Assembly: GCA_963800975.1 (NCBI GenBank)
Contig: CAWDDB010000007.1
Coordinates: 1 to 21,401, forward strand
Reading direction: 5' to 3'
Length of the DNA stretch: 21,401 nt
Source: JALYGY01 sp963800975
GTDB taxonomy: Bacteria; Actinomycetota; Rubrobacteria; Rubrobacterales; Rubrobacteraceae
Shown here: positions 7,383 through 15,746 of the stretch, one piece after another
How the letters are laid out: each line of letters begins with the position of its first letter
Position numbering within the stretch: the first letter of the stretch is position 1
Notes under the pieces: model-generated
The model's database searches: none
What the model was told of the DNA's origin: nothing
Seen by the model: the letters and a program-made list of their open reading frames with translations, nothing else
Translations under genes and position numbers: made by a program

Positions 7383-8114
7383 TCAGTTGGCCAGCTGGTG
7401 CGCCCTCTTGGCTTGAGCGTCGTCGGCGGATCCGGCGGATCGTACCCTGCTTGCGGGGGAGGCAACCTCGTTGACGGTCTCGCAGTCGTCCGAGACCTCG
7501 TCTTCTGGGTTGACGATGGCTGTGTCTTCGCCCTGGCCGCACTTCACGACGTCCTGACCGCGCGGAGACTCGTCGTCGGCGGCGTCGAGGAGATCGTCGC
7601 CCTTACCGCCGTTGAGCTGGTCGTTGCCCTCCTCACCCTGCATGCCGTCCTGGCCCGGGCCGCCGTAGATGATGTCGTTACCTTCGTCGCCGAATATGTT
7701 GGGGAACTCCTCGAAGAACTCGCTGCCCCCGCCGCCACGGATGGTGTCACCGCCGGGGCCACCCGCGAAGAAGTCGGCCCCGCCCTGGCCCAGCATCGTG
7801 TCGTCTCCGGTCTGTGGGAACACCTCGCCCAAGAAGTCCGCGTCGTCGCCGCCGAAGTAGACATCGTTGCCGTCCTCGCCGAGCAGGGTATCCTCGCCCG
7901 CGTCTCCATAGATCACGTCGACCGCGGCGCGGGCCTGCACGCGATCGTCGCCCGCGAGGGCCCTGATCTCGTCCGCCTCGTCGGTCCCCACCAGAGAGTC
8001 GGGGTTGTCGGTACCGGTGATCTCCTCTGCCAGCGCGATCGCGGGAAAGATCAACAACGACGCCGTAATCAGTACGGTAGTCCAGGATACCTGCCGGTTC
8101 CAAACGTGCCGCAT
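7383..8114 (-). CDS. secreted RTX-type calcium-binding repeat protein
   Basis: A 243-residue exported protein. Residues 1-29 are a signal peptide (basic MRHVWNRQ, hydrophobic TTVLITASLLIFPA, cleavage likely after ALA). Residues 32-185 are degenerate hemolysin-type nonapeptide repeats of the GGxGxD kind (GDAGEDTLLGEDGNDVYFGG, GDEGNDIIYGGPGQD, GEEGNDQLNGGKGDDLL), which bind Ca2+ in a beta-roll. The region after that contains C..GED and DDCE, a two-cysteine cap often seen on short actinobacterial RTX proteins. Unlike Gram-negative RTX toxins it uses the general secretion route and has no ABC secretion genes nearby. The ATG at 8114 has GAGGGGGT just upstream. The role is probably structural or ion-binding at the cell surface; no enzymatic domain is present. 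Confidence 0.82.
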   Translation of the reverse strand: MRHVWNRQVSWTTVLITASLLIFPAIALAEEITGTDNPDSLVGTDEADEIRALAGDDRVQARAAVDVIYGDAGEDTLLGEDGNDVYFGGDDADFLGEVFPQTGDDTMLGQGGADFFAGGPGGDTIRGGGGSEFFEEFPNIFGDEGNDIIYGGPGQDGMQGEEGNDQLNGGKGDDLLDAADDESPRGQDVVKCGQGEDTAIVNPEDEVSDDCETVNEVASPASRVRSAGSADDAQAKRAHQLAN

Positions 8115-8300
8115 CCGACCCCCTCTAGTCTCTCCAGTCCACCTCTCTGCAACGTATCACACTAGCACGCCGGTCGGCCGATTGCAGCGACGGCGCGATC
8201 TGGCCAGAACCAGGTAATTGGAACGCGGACCCGAGCGGTCGAGGATCGCGACCCGCCTCACCGCGAAAGCTCGGGACCCGTCTCGCACGCCTCCGCTTCA

Positions 8301-9599
8301 TCATTCCGAATTCTCTACTCCTAATTCTGACGTCGGCCCCGCCTGTGGCAGGTAACGCTCGGCGTGCCCCAGGGCGGTAAACGAGAAGGCGACGGCGATA
8401 ACGAAGATCGCCCCCCCGATGATCCCGTACACCAGCGAAACGCGCTGTGTCTGCTGGATCGCCACGCCGCCCGCGAAGGTGCCAAGCGGTATGGCCGACC
8501 ACGTCAGCACGGAGATCACGCTCTGCACCCTGCCGAGCAACCTGTCGGGCACGATGGACTGCCAAAGGCTGTTGCTGTTGATCTGGACGAGCACCACGAG
8601 ACCCCAGATCAGGGCCCACAGCAAGAGGGCGCCCCAGTACCAGCTCGTCCACGCGAGCGCGACGATGGCGGCTCCCCCGAGCATCAGCGTGCCGAGCGCC
8701 ACCTTGCTGAAAGGTAGACGCTTGCGCAGCGGACCCGCCGCGAGGGCCAGCGCGATCATGCCAACGCCACCCGCCGCGTAGAGGAGGCCGACCTGGGTGT
8801 CGGTGGCCCCCAGGCGCTCTTTGGCGAAGAGCACCAGCTGGGCGTAGATGGTGAACCCCACGCAGTTCACCAGGGCAAGCATGGCGATCAGGTTGCGCAG
8901 CACGGGCTGGCCAAGGACGTACCTCAGCCCCTCGCCGACGTCGCGTCCCAGGCCCTCGGAGCCAGGACGTCGCGCACCGTCGGCGTTGAAGCTAGTCCTG
9001 ATGAGCGCCAGGCAAAAGACGGAAACCAGGAACGACAGGGCGTCGACGATCAACACCAGGTGCACGGGCACCAGGGCTACCATCACGCCGGCCAGCAACG
9101 GGCCGGCCACCGTCGCCGCCGAGTAGGTCGCCTGGAGACGCCCGTTGGCCGGCACGAGATCCTCTTTGCGGACCAGGCTCGGCAGGGCCGCGAACTCGGC
9201 GGTGTTGAAGCAGATCCACAGCGTCGAGCTGACGAATCCGACCACGTAGATCCACCACAGCGAGAGCAGGCCCAGCGCGGCCAGCACCGGGATGGAGAAG
9301 ATGACGAGGGCCTGCAATGCGTCGACGAAGATCATGAGCCGCTTGCGATCCACGCGGTCGACGCCCGCGCCTATGACGAGGCCGAAGAGCAGGTAGGGCA
9401 GGTATTCGGCGGCGGTAATGAGGGCGAGGTTCAGGGCCGAGCCGGTGAGCTTGAACACCAGCAACGGCAGCACGAACACGGTGAAGGAGCTGCCAAGGTT
9501 CGAGACCGTCTGCCCGACGAGGAACCTCCGGAAATCTGGGCCGAACCTGTCCCCGGAATGCCCGCCCTCCGAACCGGATGCCGGGGGGTTCTGCGTCAT
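8301..9599 (-). CDS. MFS exporter (EntS/macrolide-efflux-like, MFS_3 type)
   Basis: A 432-residue protein with 12 predicted membrane segments. Residues 22-50 (FRRFLVGQTVSNLGSSFTVFVLPLLVF) and the loop GAGVDRVDRKRLMIFVD are the N-terminal signature of the MFS_3 drug/siderophore exporter group, in which the G-x3-D-R-x-(D/R)-R-K-R loop lies between helices 2 and 3. The second half contains ERLGATDTQVGLLYAAGGVG and ends with a short hydrophilic tail. It probably expels a small hydrophobic or amphipathic compound using the proton gradient; the substrate cannot be read from sequence. It lies 131 bp downstream of the GGDEF-EAL gene on the same strand. The last codons (ELGVENSE and the stop) come from a short AT-rich repeat also present near 19516. 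Confidence 0.85.
   Translation of the reverse strand: MTQNPPASGSEGGHSGDRFGPDFRRFLVGQTVSNLGSSFTVFVLPLLVFKLTGSALNLALITAAEYLPYLLFGLVIGAGVDRVDRKRLMIFVDALQALVIFSIPVLAALGLLSLWWIYVVGFVSSTLWICFNTAEFAALPSLVRKEDLVPANGRLQATYSAATVAGPLLAGVMVALVPVHLVLIVDALSFLVSVFCLALIRTSFNADGARRPGSEGLGRDVGEGLRYVLGQPVLRNLIAMLALVNCVGFTIYAQLVLFAKERLGATDTQVGLLYAAGGVGMIALALAAGPLRKRLPFSKVALGTLMLGGAAIVALAWTSWYWGALLLWALIWGLVVLVQINSNSLWQSIVPDRLLGRVQSVISVLTWSAIPLGTFAGGVAIQQTQRVSLVYGIIGGAIFVIAVAFSFTALGHAERYLPQAGPTSELGVENSE
8303..8327 (-). repeat. AT-rich 25-bp dispersed repeat, copy A
   Basis: Read on the minus strand, this matches 19516-19540 (plus strand) at 22 of 25 positions; both contain GAATTAGGA and GAGAATTC. It overlaps the final codons and stop region of the MFS exporter. 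The AT content is strikingly high against the surrounding GC-rich sequence. Confidence 0.55.
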
Positions 9600-9730
9600 G
9601 GGCCGGTCGCCACGCCACGGATGTATGCGTGGTATGGGGGCCGAACACCGGGCCCTAAGGAGCCGAGATCAACGCCAGGGGCGGGGACCGGGTGTACGGT
9701 TCTGCTCACCTGAGGGCCAGGAGCTCGGGG

Positions 9731-11644
9731 TCACGAATCGGGCAGACGCCGCACGTCCAGGGACGATCCGGTCTGCTGGCGGTCGAGCAGATCGCGCCGA
9801 TGAACCAGCCAGTGCGGGGAGCTGGCGAGCATGGCCGTCGCCGCTTGGGTCACGAGCGGTTTCGCAAAGTAGTATCCCTGGGCCAGGTCGCATCCCATCT
9901 GTTCGAGCAAGACGAGCTGCTCGGCCGTCTCCACTCCCTCCCCGGTAGCCACCATGTCCATGGTGTGCGCGAGGTCCACGACCAGTTGCACGATGGACGT
10001 ATCCTGGGCGCTCTTCCCCAGCCCGGCCACGAAGGCCCGGTCGATCTTCAGAACGTCCAGCGGGAACGACCTGAGGGCATCCAGCGAAGAATAGCCCTTG
10101 CCGAAGTCGTCTATGGCCAGGCGTATGTTGAGTTCCTTCAGCTTCTGCAGCAGGCCCGCCGCGTACTCCAGGTCGTTGGTGACCACGGTCTCCGTGATCT
10201 CCAGCTGCAGGCAATGCGGGGGTAGATCCGCCTCCCTCAGAAGCTCCTCGAGCTCGCGCACGAAGGCGGGATGCTGGAACTGCTTGACGGACACGTTGAC
10301 GCTGAGCACGACGGGCGAGTCGTCCGAGGAGAGCGCCGCCCACTCGCGTGCCTGACGACAGGCGCTACGCAAGACCCAGTGCCCGAGGGGAATGATCAGG
10401 TCCGTCTCCTCGGCGAGCGGTATGAACTCCTCCGGATAGATGAGGCCGCGTTCGGGATGGTTCCAGCGTACCAGGGCCTCCATGCAAGTCGTCCTGCCCG
10501 AGCTCAGCTGCACTATGGGCTGGTAGTAGAGGCTCAGCTCATCACGCTCCATGGCGAGCCGAAGCTCGCTCTCCAGCTCCAGCCGCCGCATAGCCCGAGA
10601 ATACATGCTCCAGTCAAAGACCTTGAAGCGGCCCTTGCCTTCCCTCTTGGCCTCGTAGAGCGCCACATCCGCGTTGCGCATGAGGCTGGCCGGCTCGTTC
10701 GCGTCGGTCCTGCTCAGGGCGATACCTATGCTCGTCGTGGCGACGACCCGGCGCGCTCCCAGTTGCACGGGGGCCTGAACCTCTTTCTGGATCCGTTCGG
10801 CGATCCCGATCGCGTCCTCGATGTCCGCGATGCCGTCGAGCACGACGACGAACTCGTCTCCCCCGATGCGGGCCGCGGTGTCGAAGTGACGCAGGCAGGC
10901 CAGCAGGCGCCGCGCCACTACGATCAGCAGCTCGTCGCCGGCCTTGTGTCCGAGGGAGTCGTTGACGACCTTGAAGTCGTCGAGGTCCACGAAGAGGACC
11001 GCGCAGGTGTCGTCGCGTCCCTCGAGCCTTTCCAGGGAGTCCACCAGACGGTTCATCAGCGACGTGCGGTTCGGCAGGTTGGTCAGGGGATCGTGCAGCG
11101 CCCGGTGGCGGTTCTCGCGGTAGGCCTGATTCAGGGTGCTGGCCAGGAGAAACACGCTCACGCTCACGGTCACGAAGACGAACAGCGAGAGATAGCTGAT
11201 GGAGGCGGTGCCAAGCGCCACGTTGGTCGAGACCACCGCGGCGCAGACGATCAGCCCCGCCCAGGGGACTATCAGGAAACTCGCCACGAACACCGGCACG
11301 CACATCACTATGTACGTTTCGGCCAGGTCCTCCTGCGACAGGAAGACGAGCGGACCCACCATCATCACGAGGGTGGTGAGGACGGCCGCCGCGCTTACGT
11401 ACCCGAGCCGGTTTACGAAGTACAGCCCCACGATAAAGGTGAGGAAGATGGCGTTGGAGATGGTGTACTCGCTGTGGCCCTCTAGCAGGTTGAACGCGGC
11501 CAGGCCGATCCCGGTGACCAGGATCCCGAGTATAAAGACGGCGAGGATGCGCCCCTTGCGCCGGCGCTCGGAGTCCCTGGTGTGGATCTTGAGCAAGGCT
11601 ACCCGACCGCCAGACCTGGCCGTACCCCACGCCCCGGCAGACAT
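9731..11644 (-). CDS. membrane GGDEF-EAL protein (c-di-GMP synthesis and/or breakdown)
   Basis: A 637-residue protein. Six membrane helices occupy residues 33-170 (an unnamed MASE-like sensor). The GGDEF domain (about 178-343) starts at HDPLTNLPNR and carries an intact GGDEF at 261-265 plus an RxxD inhibitory I-site at 252-255, five residues before it. The EAL domain (about 355-610) has EAL at 389-391, the EITET and DDFGKGYSSL motifs (metal-binding Asp512-Asp513), KIDRAFV with Lys533, and QGYYFAKP. All main catalytic motifs look intact, so it could make c-di-GMP, degrade it, or switch between the two. ATG 11644 is the furthest upstream start; it lacks a clear ribosome binding site, so the true start may be slightly downstream. 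The diterpene cyclase stop is only 35 bp upstream, consistent with cotranscription. A c-di-GMP riboswitch lies 7 kb away. Confidence 0.92.
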   Translation of the reverse strand: MSAGAWGTARSGGRVALLKIHTRDSERRRKGRILAVFILGILVTGIGLAAFNLLEGHSEYTISNAIFLTFIVGLYFVNRLGYVSAAAVLTTLVMMVGPLVFLSQEDLAETYIVMCVPVFVASFLIVPWAGLIVCAAVVSTNVALGTASISYLSLFVFVTVSVSVFLLASTLNQAYRENRHRALHDPLTNLPNRTSLMNRLVDSLERLEGRDDTCAVLFVDLDDFKVVNDSLGHKAGDELLIVVARRLLACLRHFDTAARIGGDEFVVVLDGIADIEDAIGIAERIQKEVQAPVQLGARRVVATTSIGIALSRTDANEPASLMRNADVALYEAKREGKGRFKVFDWSMYSRAMRRLELESELRLAMERDELSLYYQPIVQLSSGRTTCMEALVRWNHPERGLIYPEEFIPLAEETDLIIPLGHWVLRSACRQAREWAALSSDDSPVVLSVNVSVKQFQHPAFVRELEELLREADLPPHCLQLEITETVVTNDLEYAAGLLQKLKELNIRLAIDDFGKGYSSLDALRSFPLDVLKIDRAFVAGLGKSAQDTSIVQLVVDLAHTMDMVATGEGVETAEQLVLLEQMGCDLAQGYYFAKPLVTQAATAMLASSPHWLVHRRDLLDRQQTGSSLDVRRLPDS

Positions 11645-11679
11645 CGCGCCAGCGTAACCTCGCGGATCATCTCCAACCC

Positions 11680-13224
11680 CTATCTACCTTCCTCGACGCC
11701 GAACGTCTCCTGATAGAGCCCGAGGGCGGTCAGCACTATGCTACGGATCACGAGAGCGGGCGCGTAGAGCACCTTCGCGATCCACAGTTCGGGGTAGTCG
11801 TCTTTGAAGGGCATCTCGTTGGCCAGCAGGTAGCGTGCGGCGAGGTGCAGCGGTTCCCTGGCAACGGGTCGGCCGGCGCGGTAGTAGGTCAGCAGGGCCA
11901 GCAAGACCAGCGCGGTCTCCTCCGCCGTGGGCATGTACTGGCCCCACGAGCCGTCGGCCTGCTGGGTAGAAAGGAGCCAGTCCAGGGTAACGCCCATCTG
12001 CTCCGGCGCGTGGGGAAGCAAAGCTATCAGGGCCTGGCTCGTCGGGTAGTACGCCGAGGCATGCCACTTGTCCTCCCAGTAACCCCCGGGCTGACGCGCG
12101 CCGAGCACGTAGCCCACTATCTTCTCGCCCGCCCGCCCGCGCACCGTGGCCGGCAGCGTCTCCAGGGCCTCGAGTATATGGAGGTTGGCGCTTATGGAAG
12201 GATCAAGCTCGCGCGGGTAGACGGCGAAGTGCTCGTCGCGCTCGTACCGCAACAGGCACGACCCGTCGACATCGTAGCCGGCGCGATGCAGCGCTAGCAG
12301 CGTCACGGCGGTGTCATCCGAGTCCGGGAACACGTGCGGGGAGAAACCGACCCCGTCGTCGCCCAGGTGCTCGAGCAGGTACCGGTAGTGCGGGCGCAGC
12401 AGATCCTCCTGGCCGGAGAGCAGGCCGCCGTATTGCAGGTAGTGGAGCACCCAGGCCCGCGTGAAGATCCCGCAGGGGGCCATGGCCGGCAGACCCGACT
12501 CGTAGTTCCACAGCAGGTCCTCCAGGTACGCGGTGCTGCGCGGGAACCGAACCCGCCAGTCTCCGACCTGCCCAAGAAGCGCGGCCGTGGCGGATGGGGA
12601 GTTGGCCATCGATCCGTCCGGCTGGAGCAGGCGCGCGGCGCCGTTCAGGTCGAAGTTGTCCGTGAACGCTTCCAGGGAGAACAGTGCTGTGGTCCTGCTC
12701 TCGAAGATGTGGTTCTTGGGTAGCAGGCTCAGCTTCGTCGCGCGCGCGACCTCGTAGTGCCTGAGGTGGGCGTACGGGAGGTTCAGGCCCGCCACTTTGG
12801 CCCGCTCTAGGAGTGAGGGTAGTATGAGCTCGAAACCTACGGTCGCCTGCCCGTCGTGGTCCAGCTCGCGGGCTTCCTTCCAGATTACGCGTTCTCCCGC
12901 CGCTCGCAGTTCCTTGTCGTGCCGCCGGTGCCCGATGCGGGCAAGCAACAGCACCACGGCCAGCGTGGTCAGCAGGCGGTCGTGTCCGTGGTCCACCCGG
13001 CTACCCCATCCGCCGTCGGGTTGCTGGCGGTCTATCAGGCCGCGCAACAGGTCGGGGTAGGCCAGGCTCCCGTCTTTCTCGGTCAGCTGAGCGGCCCAGC
13101 TCGTGTCGTAATCGGTGGGCTGCGTGAGCAGCGAGAGGTCCGCGCCAAGCAACTCGCTCGTGGCGAATCTCAGGTAATTGGGCAGCCGCACACCGCGAAC
13201 ATGTCCTTTAGTGATCGTGTCCAC
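11680..13224 (-). CDS. class II diterpene cyclase (halimadienyl/copalyl diphosphate synthase-like, Rv3377c type)
   Basis: A 514-residue protein of the terpene cyclase/squalene-hopene cyclase superfamily, close to the length of M. tuberculosis Rv3377c (about 500 residues). The class II catalytic acid DxDD is present as DSDD at 301-304 in FPDSDDTAVTLLAL. Other family marks are YDTSWAAQL at 39-47, QQPDGGWG at 67-74, the LQPDGSMANSPSATAA block near 200-214 and a second QW-like QQADGSWG near 430. No class I DDxxD motif is seen. The expected reaction is protonation-initiated cyclisation of geranylgeranyl diphosphate to a bicyclic diphosphate, in the cytosol. The GTG at 13224 is the most upstream start; an internal GTG near residue 11 is an alternative. 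It is divergent from the Rv3378c-like gene, which probably uses its product. No GGPP synthase lies in the window, so that substrate must come from elsewhere. Confidence 0.9.
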   Translation of the reverse strand: MDTITKGHVRGVRLPNYLRFATSELLGADLSLLTQPTDYDTSWAAQLTEKDGSLAYPDLLRGLIDRQQPDGGWGSRVDHGHDRLLTTLAVVLLLARIGHRRHDKELRAAGERVIWKEARELDHDGQATVGFELILPSLLERAKVAGLNLPYAHLRHYEVARATKLSLLPKNHIFESRTTALFSLEAFTDNFDLNGAARLLQPDGSMANSPSATAALLGQVGDWRVRFPRSTAYLEDLLWNYESGLPAMAPCGIFTRAWVLHYLQYGGLLSGQEDLLRPHYRYLLEHLGDDGVGFSPHVFPDSDDTAVTLLALHRAGYDVDGSCLLRYERDEHFAVYPRELDPSISANLHILEALETLPATVRGRAGEKIVGYVLGARQPGGYWEDKWHASAYYPTSQALIALLPHAPEQMGVTLDWLLSTQQADGSWGQYMPTAEETALVLLALLTYYRAGRPVAREPLHLAARYLLANEMPFKDDYPELWIAKVLYAPALVIRSIVLTALGLYQETFGVEEGR

Positions 13225-13342
13225 CTTCGACCATCCAGACGCCGCGTCCGACCCTCCCGGACCTAGGCAGGAGGGCCGATAGTCGCCGTCTCGCCCTCAA
13301 CTCGTCCGCCGCGTCACGACCCCGCGTACTATATTGAGCTTC
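13225..13342. promoter_or_regulatory. divergent promoter region of the diterpene pair
   Basis: This 118-bp gap between divergent genes must hold both promoters. A TATATT at 13330-13335 is a good -10 candidate for the plus-strand gene and would place transcription start close to GTG 13343, implying a leaderless mRNA. No convincing -35 is seen. An inverted repeat CCCTCC/GGAGGG (13252-13257 and 13270-13275) lies near the cyclase start and could be an operator. Confidence 0.35.
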
Positions 13343-14359
13343 GTGCCCGTTTTCAATAGTATTCTAGGCAGCGTCGCGGACCACCGGGGCCGCGTTGGCC
13401 GCCAGGGGGAAGCAGCGAACCGAGACGTACAGCCCACTCCACCTCCGCTGGCCGAATGGCTGCGCTGGCCCCGCGAGCGGGTGGCTAGCTGGGTCCGGTC
13501 CAGACCGGGACCCGTCGTGATGGGCTGGCCCTTCAACGGCACCCGGCGCTGGTACCTGCTGCACGGGGAAAGGCCTCCGAACGCAGACGATTACGTGGCG
13601 ACCTTGATCCGACGCCAGGCGGAGCTGCACCGGCTCGTCTTCGACCACGGCGTAAGCGTGATAATGGCGCCGGGTTTCGGCAGAGAACTCCTCGCCCGGG
13701 GTACGGACTACACCCGGCTCGTCCTTGGTGGCCTGCTGCGGCTTGCAGACGACGCGGTCTACGACGAGATGTTCGCTTCCGGCCTGCGGATCCGCTTCTA
13801 CGGCGATCTGGAGGAGGTTCTCGATACGCCCACGTTTCGCCCGATGCTCGAGGAGTGCGCGCGCCTCACCTCCGCCACGGCGCGCGGGGATGGGCCGCTA
13901 CTGCTGATAGGGCTCTTCGCCGATGCGCCCTACCCCAAACTCGCCAGGTTGAGCGTCGAGTTCGCACGGCGCCGGGGCCGCCCCCCCGACCGCCAGGAGT
14001 TGATCGAAGCCTACTACGGGGTCGACGTTCCCGACCTGGGCTTCTACCTTGGCTTTGCCCAGCCTGCCCTCTTCGACGTGCCGCTGGTCGCGACCGGCCA
14101 GGAGGACCTTTACGCGACCCTCACCCCCTCCCCCAACCTCACCGAGCCTCAGCTGCGGGAGATGCTCTACGACCACCTGGTGGCGCGCCGCACGCCGGAC
14201 CCCGACTACGAAACGTTGTCGGACGAGGCGCGATCCGCGCTCGCGCAATACAACGAACGCTACTCCGGCGTCACGCTCGGGGTCGGGCACGTGGACCCGC
14301 TCACGCAGGTTTGGACACCGCTGCTGCCCGGCGCCAGCGAGGTCGGGCAAGGCTCGTAG
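13343..14359 (+). CDS. Rv3378c-like diterpene synthase/prenyltransferase (tuberculosinol or kolavelool synthase family)
   Basis: About 338 residues. It aligns by eye with M. tuberculosis Rv3378c over nearly its full length: WPFNGTRRWY (FPFDGTRRWF there), VFDHGVSVIMAPGF, RFYGD, a GRPPDRQELIEAYYG block, YLGFAQPALFDVPLV, and LREMLYDHL followed by PDYETLS. That enzyme has a cis-prenyltransferase-like fold and converts a bicyclic class II product to tuberculosinol, isotuberculosinol or 1-tuberculosinyl-adenosine. From memory, a Herpetosiphon homolog makes kolavelool. Here the catalytic Asp of the DGTRRW motif is Asn (codon AAC), while both Arg residues are kept. The start is uncertain: GTG 13343 is chosen as a leaderless start behind TATATT, TTG 13334 is in frame upstream, and homology begins only near residue 35. 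The neighbour on the other strand supplies the likely substrate. Confidence 0.82.
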   Translation: MPVFNSILGSVADHRGRVGRQGEAANRDVQPTPPPLAEWLRWPRERVASWVRSRPGPVVMGWPFNGTRRWYLLHGERPPNADDYVATLIRRQAELHRLVFDHGVSVIMAPGFGRELLARGTDYTRLVLGGLLRLADDAVYDEMFASGLRIRFYGDLEEVLDTPTFRPMLEECARLTSATARGDGPLLLIGLFADAPYPKLARLSVEFARRRGRPPDRQELIEAYYGVDVPDLGFYLGFAQPALFDVPLVATGQEDLYATLTPSPNLTEPQLREMLYDHLVARRTPDPDYETLSDEARSALAQYNERYSGVTLGVGHVDPLTQVWTPLLPGASEVGQGS

Positions 14360-14486
14360 GCGCCGGTAGCGAAGACTACCCCCTGTCCTCCAGCATCGCC
14401 TTCCTTGCTATCATTAACCGTAGGCGCGGGGCGAGACCGCTGGGTGCTCGGGTAGGGCCCGCGGCAACAGGCAGAGGAGGAAGCCC

Positions 14487-15680
14487 TTGCGCTCTCGGAA
14501 GACCAGAACCCAAACCGGCATCACGACCGCGGCTCCCTCGTCGATAGCCAGCTCCATGCCCGTCTCGCGCATACGCGGGATTATGGAGCTCGCGTGGGAG
14601 GATCCCGAAACCGTCCACCTGGAGGTGGGCGAGCCGGACTTCCCGACCCCCGAACACGTCGTCGAGGCCGCGCACGAGGCCGCGAGGGCTGGTCATACCC
14701 GCTACGCCCCGAACGCGGGGCTTCCCGAGCTGAGAGAAGCCCTGGCGGAGAAAGTCCGCAGGCGTAACGGCTACGAGGCACGCCCCGAACAGGTGCTCGT
14801 CACGCAGGGAGGGATCCAGGCGCTCTACCTGGTGTTCAGCGCCCTGCTCGAACCGGGCGACGAGGTATTGTTGCCAGACCCCGCCTGGCCCAACTTCCGC
14901 ATGATCGCCCACCTCCTGGGGGCGCGGGTGCTCTCGTACCCGCTGGTTGCGGAGGGAGATTTCCTGCCCCGGCTCGAGGACCTCGAGCGCCTGGTGACGC
15001 CGAGGACCAGGGCGATCCTCATCAACAGCCCTTCGAACCCGCTCGGGGCGGTCCTGCCCCGCGACCTCGCGCAAACGTTGCTTGCGTTCGCCCGCCGGCA
15101 CGGGCTCTGGTCTATCTCCGACGAGGTCTACGACGAGATCACCTTCGACGACTCCTTCGTAAGCGTCGGGGCGGTTGCGGACCCGGGCGACCGGCTCGTC
15201 TCGATCTATTCCTTCTCCAAGGTCTACGCGATGACCGGATGGCGTGTGGGCTATCTGGTGGCGCCGCCCGACCTGGCCAGTCTGCTCACGGGGATGCAGG
15301 AGCCGATCATCTCGTGCGTCAACACCCCAGCCCAGATGGCCGCCCTGTCCGCCCTGACCGGTCCGCAAAGCGTGGTGCGGGAGATGCGCGAGGCCTACCT
15401 TGGAAGGCGCGACGAGCTGCTCGAGGTTCTCGACAGCGGTGGTCTGCCTTCGAGCGTGCCCTCGGGGGCCTTCTACGTCTGGACCGACGTCTCCGAGGCG
15501 CGCATGCCCTCGATGGAACTCGCGCGCTCCCTAATCGAGCACGAGCGATTGGCCGTCGCTCCGGGGAGCGCGTTCGGCGAGCTGGGTGAGGGTTACGTGC
15601 GTCTTTCCCTCGCCTCCTCGAGGCAGGATCTGCTCGACGGGGCCTCTCGCCTTGTCAGGTTCGTTCAGGCGCGTAGCTGA
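14487..15680 (+). CDS. class I/II PLP-dependent aminotransferase
   Basis: A 397-residue fold-type I aminotransferase of the aspartate/aromatic aminotransferase group. The Schiff-base lysine is K245 in YSFSKVYAMTGWRVGY. Other expected residues are the NSPSNPLG motif at 180-187, SDEVYDE at 211-217 with the PLP-binding Asp and Tyr, GEPDF at 48-52, and a terminal YVRLSLA with the carboxylate-binding Arg. The TTG start is supported by AGAGGAGGAAG just upstream. It transfers an amino group between an amino acid and a 2-oxo acid in the cytosol; the exact substrate cannot be told. It lies 127 bp downstream of the diterpene gene on the same strand, with a TATCAT near 14409 that could be its own promoter. 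I see no strong reason to tie it to diterpene chemistry. Confidence 0.88.
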   Translation: MRSRKTRTQTGITTAAPSSIASSMPVSRIRGIMELAWEDPETVHLEVGEPDFPTPEHVVEAAHEAARAGHTRYAPNAGLPELREALAEKVRRRNGYEARPEQVLVTQGGIQALYLVFSALLEPGDEVLLPDPAWPNFRMIAHLLGARVLSYPLVAEGDFLPRLEDLERLVTPRTRAILINSPSNPLGAVLPRDLAQTLLAFARRHGLWSISDEVYDEITFDDSFVSVGAVADPGDRLVSIYSFSKVYAMTGWRVGYLVAPPDLASLLTGMQEPIISCVNTPAQMAALSALTGPQSVVREMREAYLGRRDELLEVLDSGGLPSSVPSGAFYVWTDVSEARMPSMELARSLIEHERLAVAPGSAFGELGEGYVRLSLASSRQDLLDGASRLVRFVQARS

Positions 15681-15724
15681 GCTTGTAGCCTCGATAGTCG
15701 GCAGAGGCACCTGGAAGGCTTCAG

Positions 15725-15741
15725 GGGTTGCGGAGCAACCC
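15725..15741. terminator. possible bidirectional hairpin between convergent genes
   Basis: The inverted repeat GGGTTGC-GGA-GCAACCC lies in the 66-bp gap between the aminotransferase and the minus-strand membrane gene. The stem is 7 bp and perfect, with a 3-nt loop, but no T-tract follows on either strand, so it is a weak terminator candidate. Confidence 0.35.
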
Positions 15742-15746
15742 GGCCC

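Noticed and set aside
7368..8165. 265-codon plus-strand open frame
   Set aside because: Antisense shadow of the RTX gene; its Val/Ala-rich repetition simply mirrors the RTX repeats.
10271..11485. 404-codon plus-strand open frame
   Set aside because: Antisense shadow of the GGDEF-EAL gene, with His/Glu/Arg-rich composition typical of reversed high-GC codons.
14376..15368. 330-codon minus-strand open frame
   Set aside because: Antisense shadow of the aminotransferase, whose catalytic motifs are clear on the other strand.
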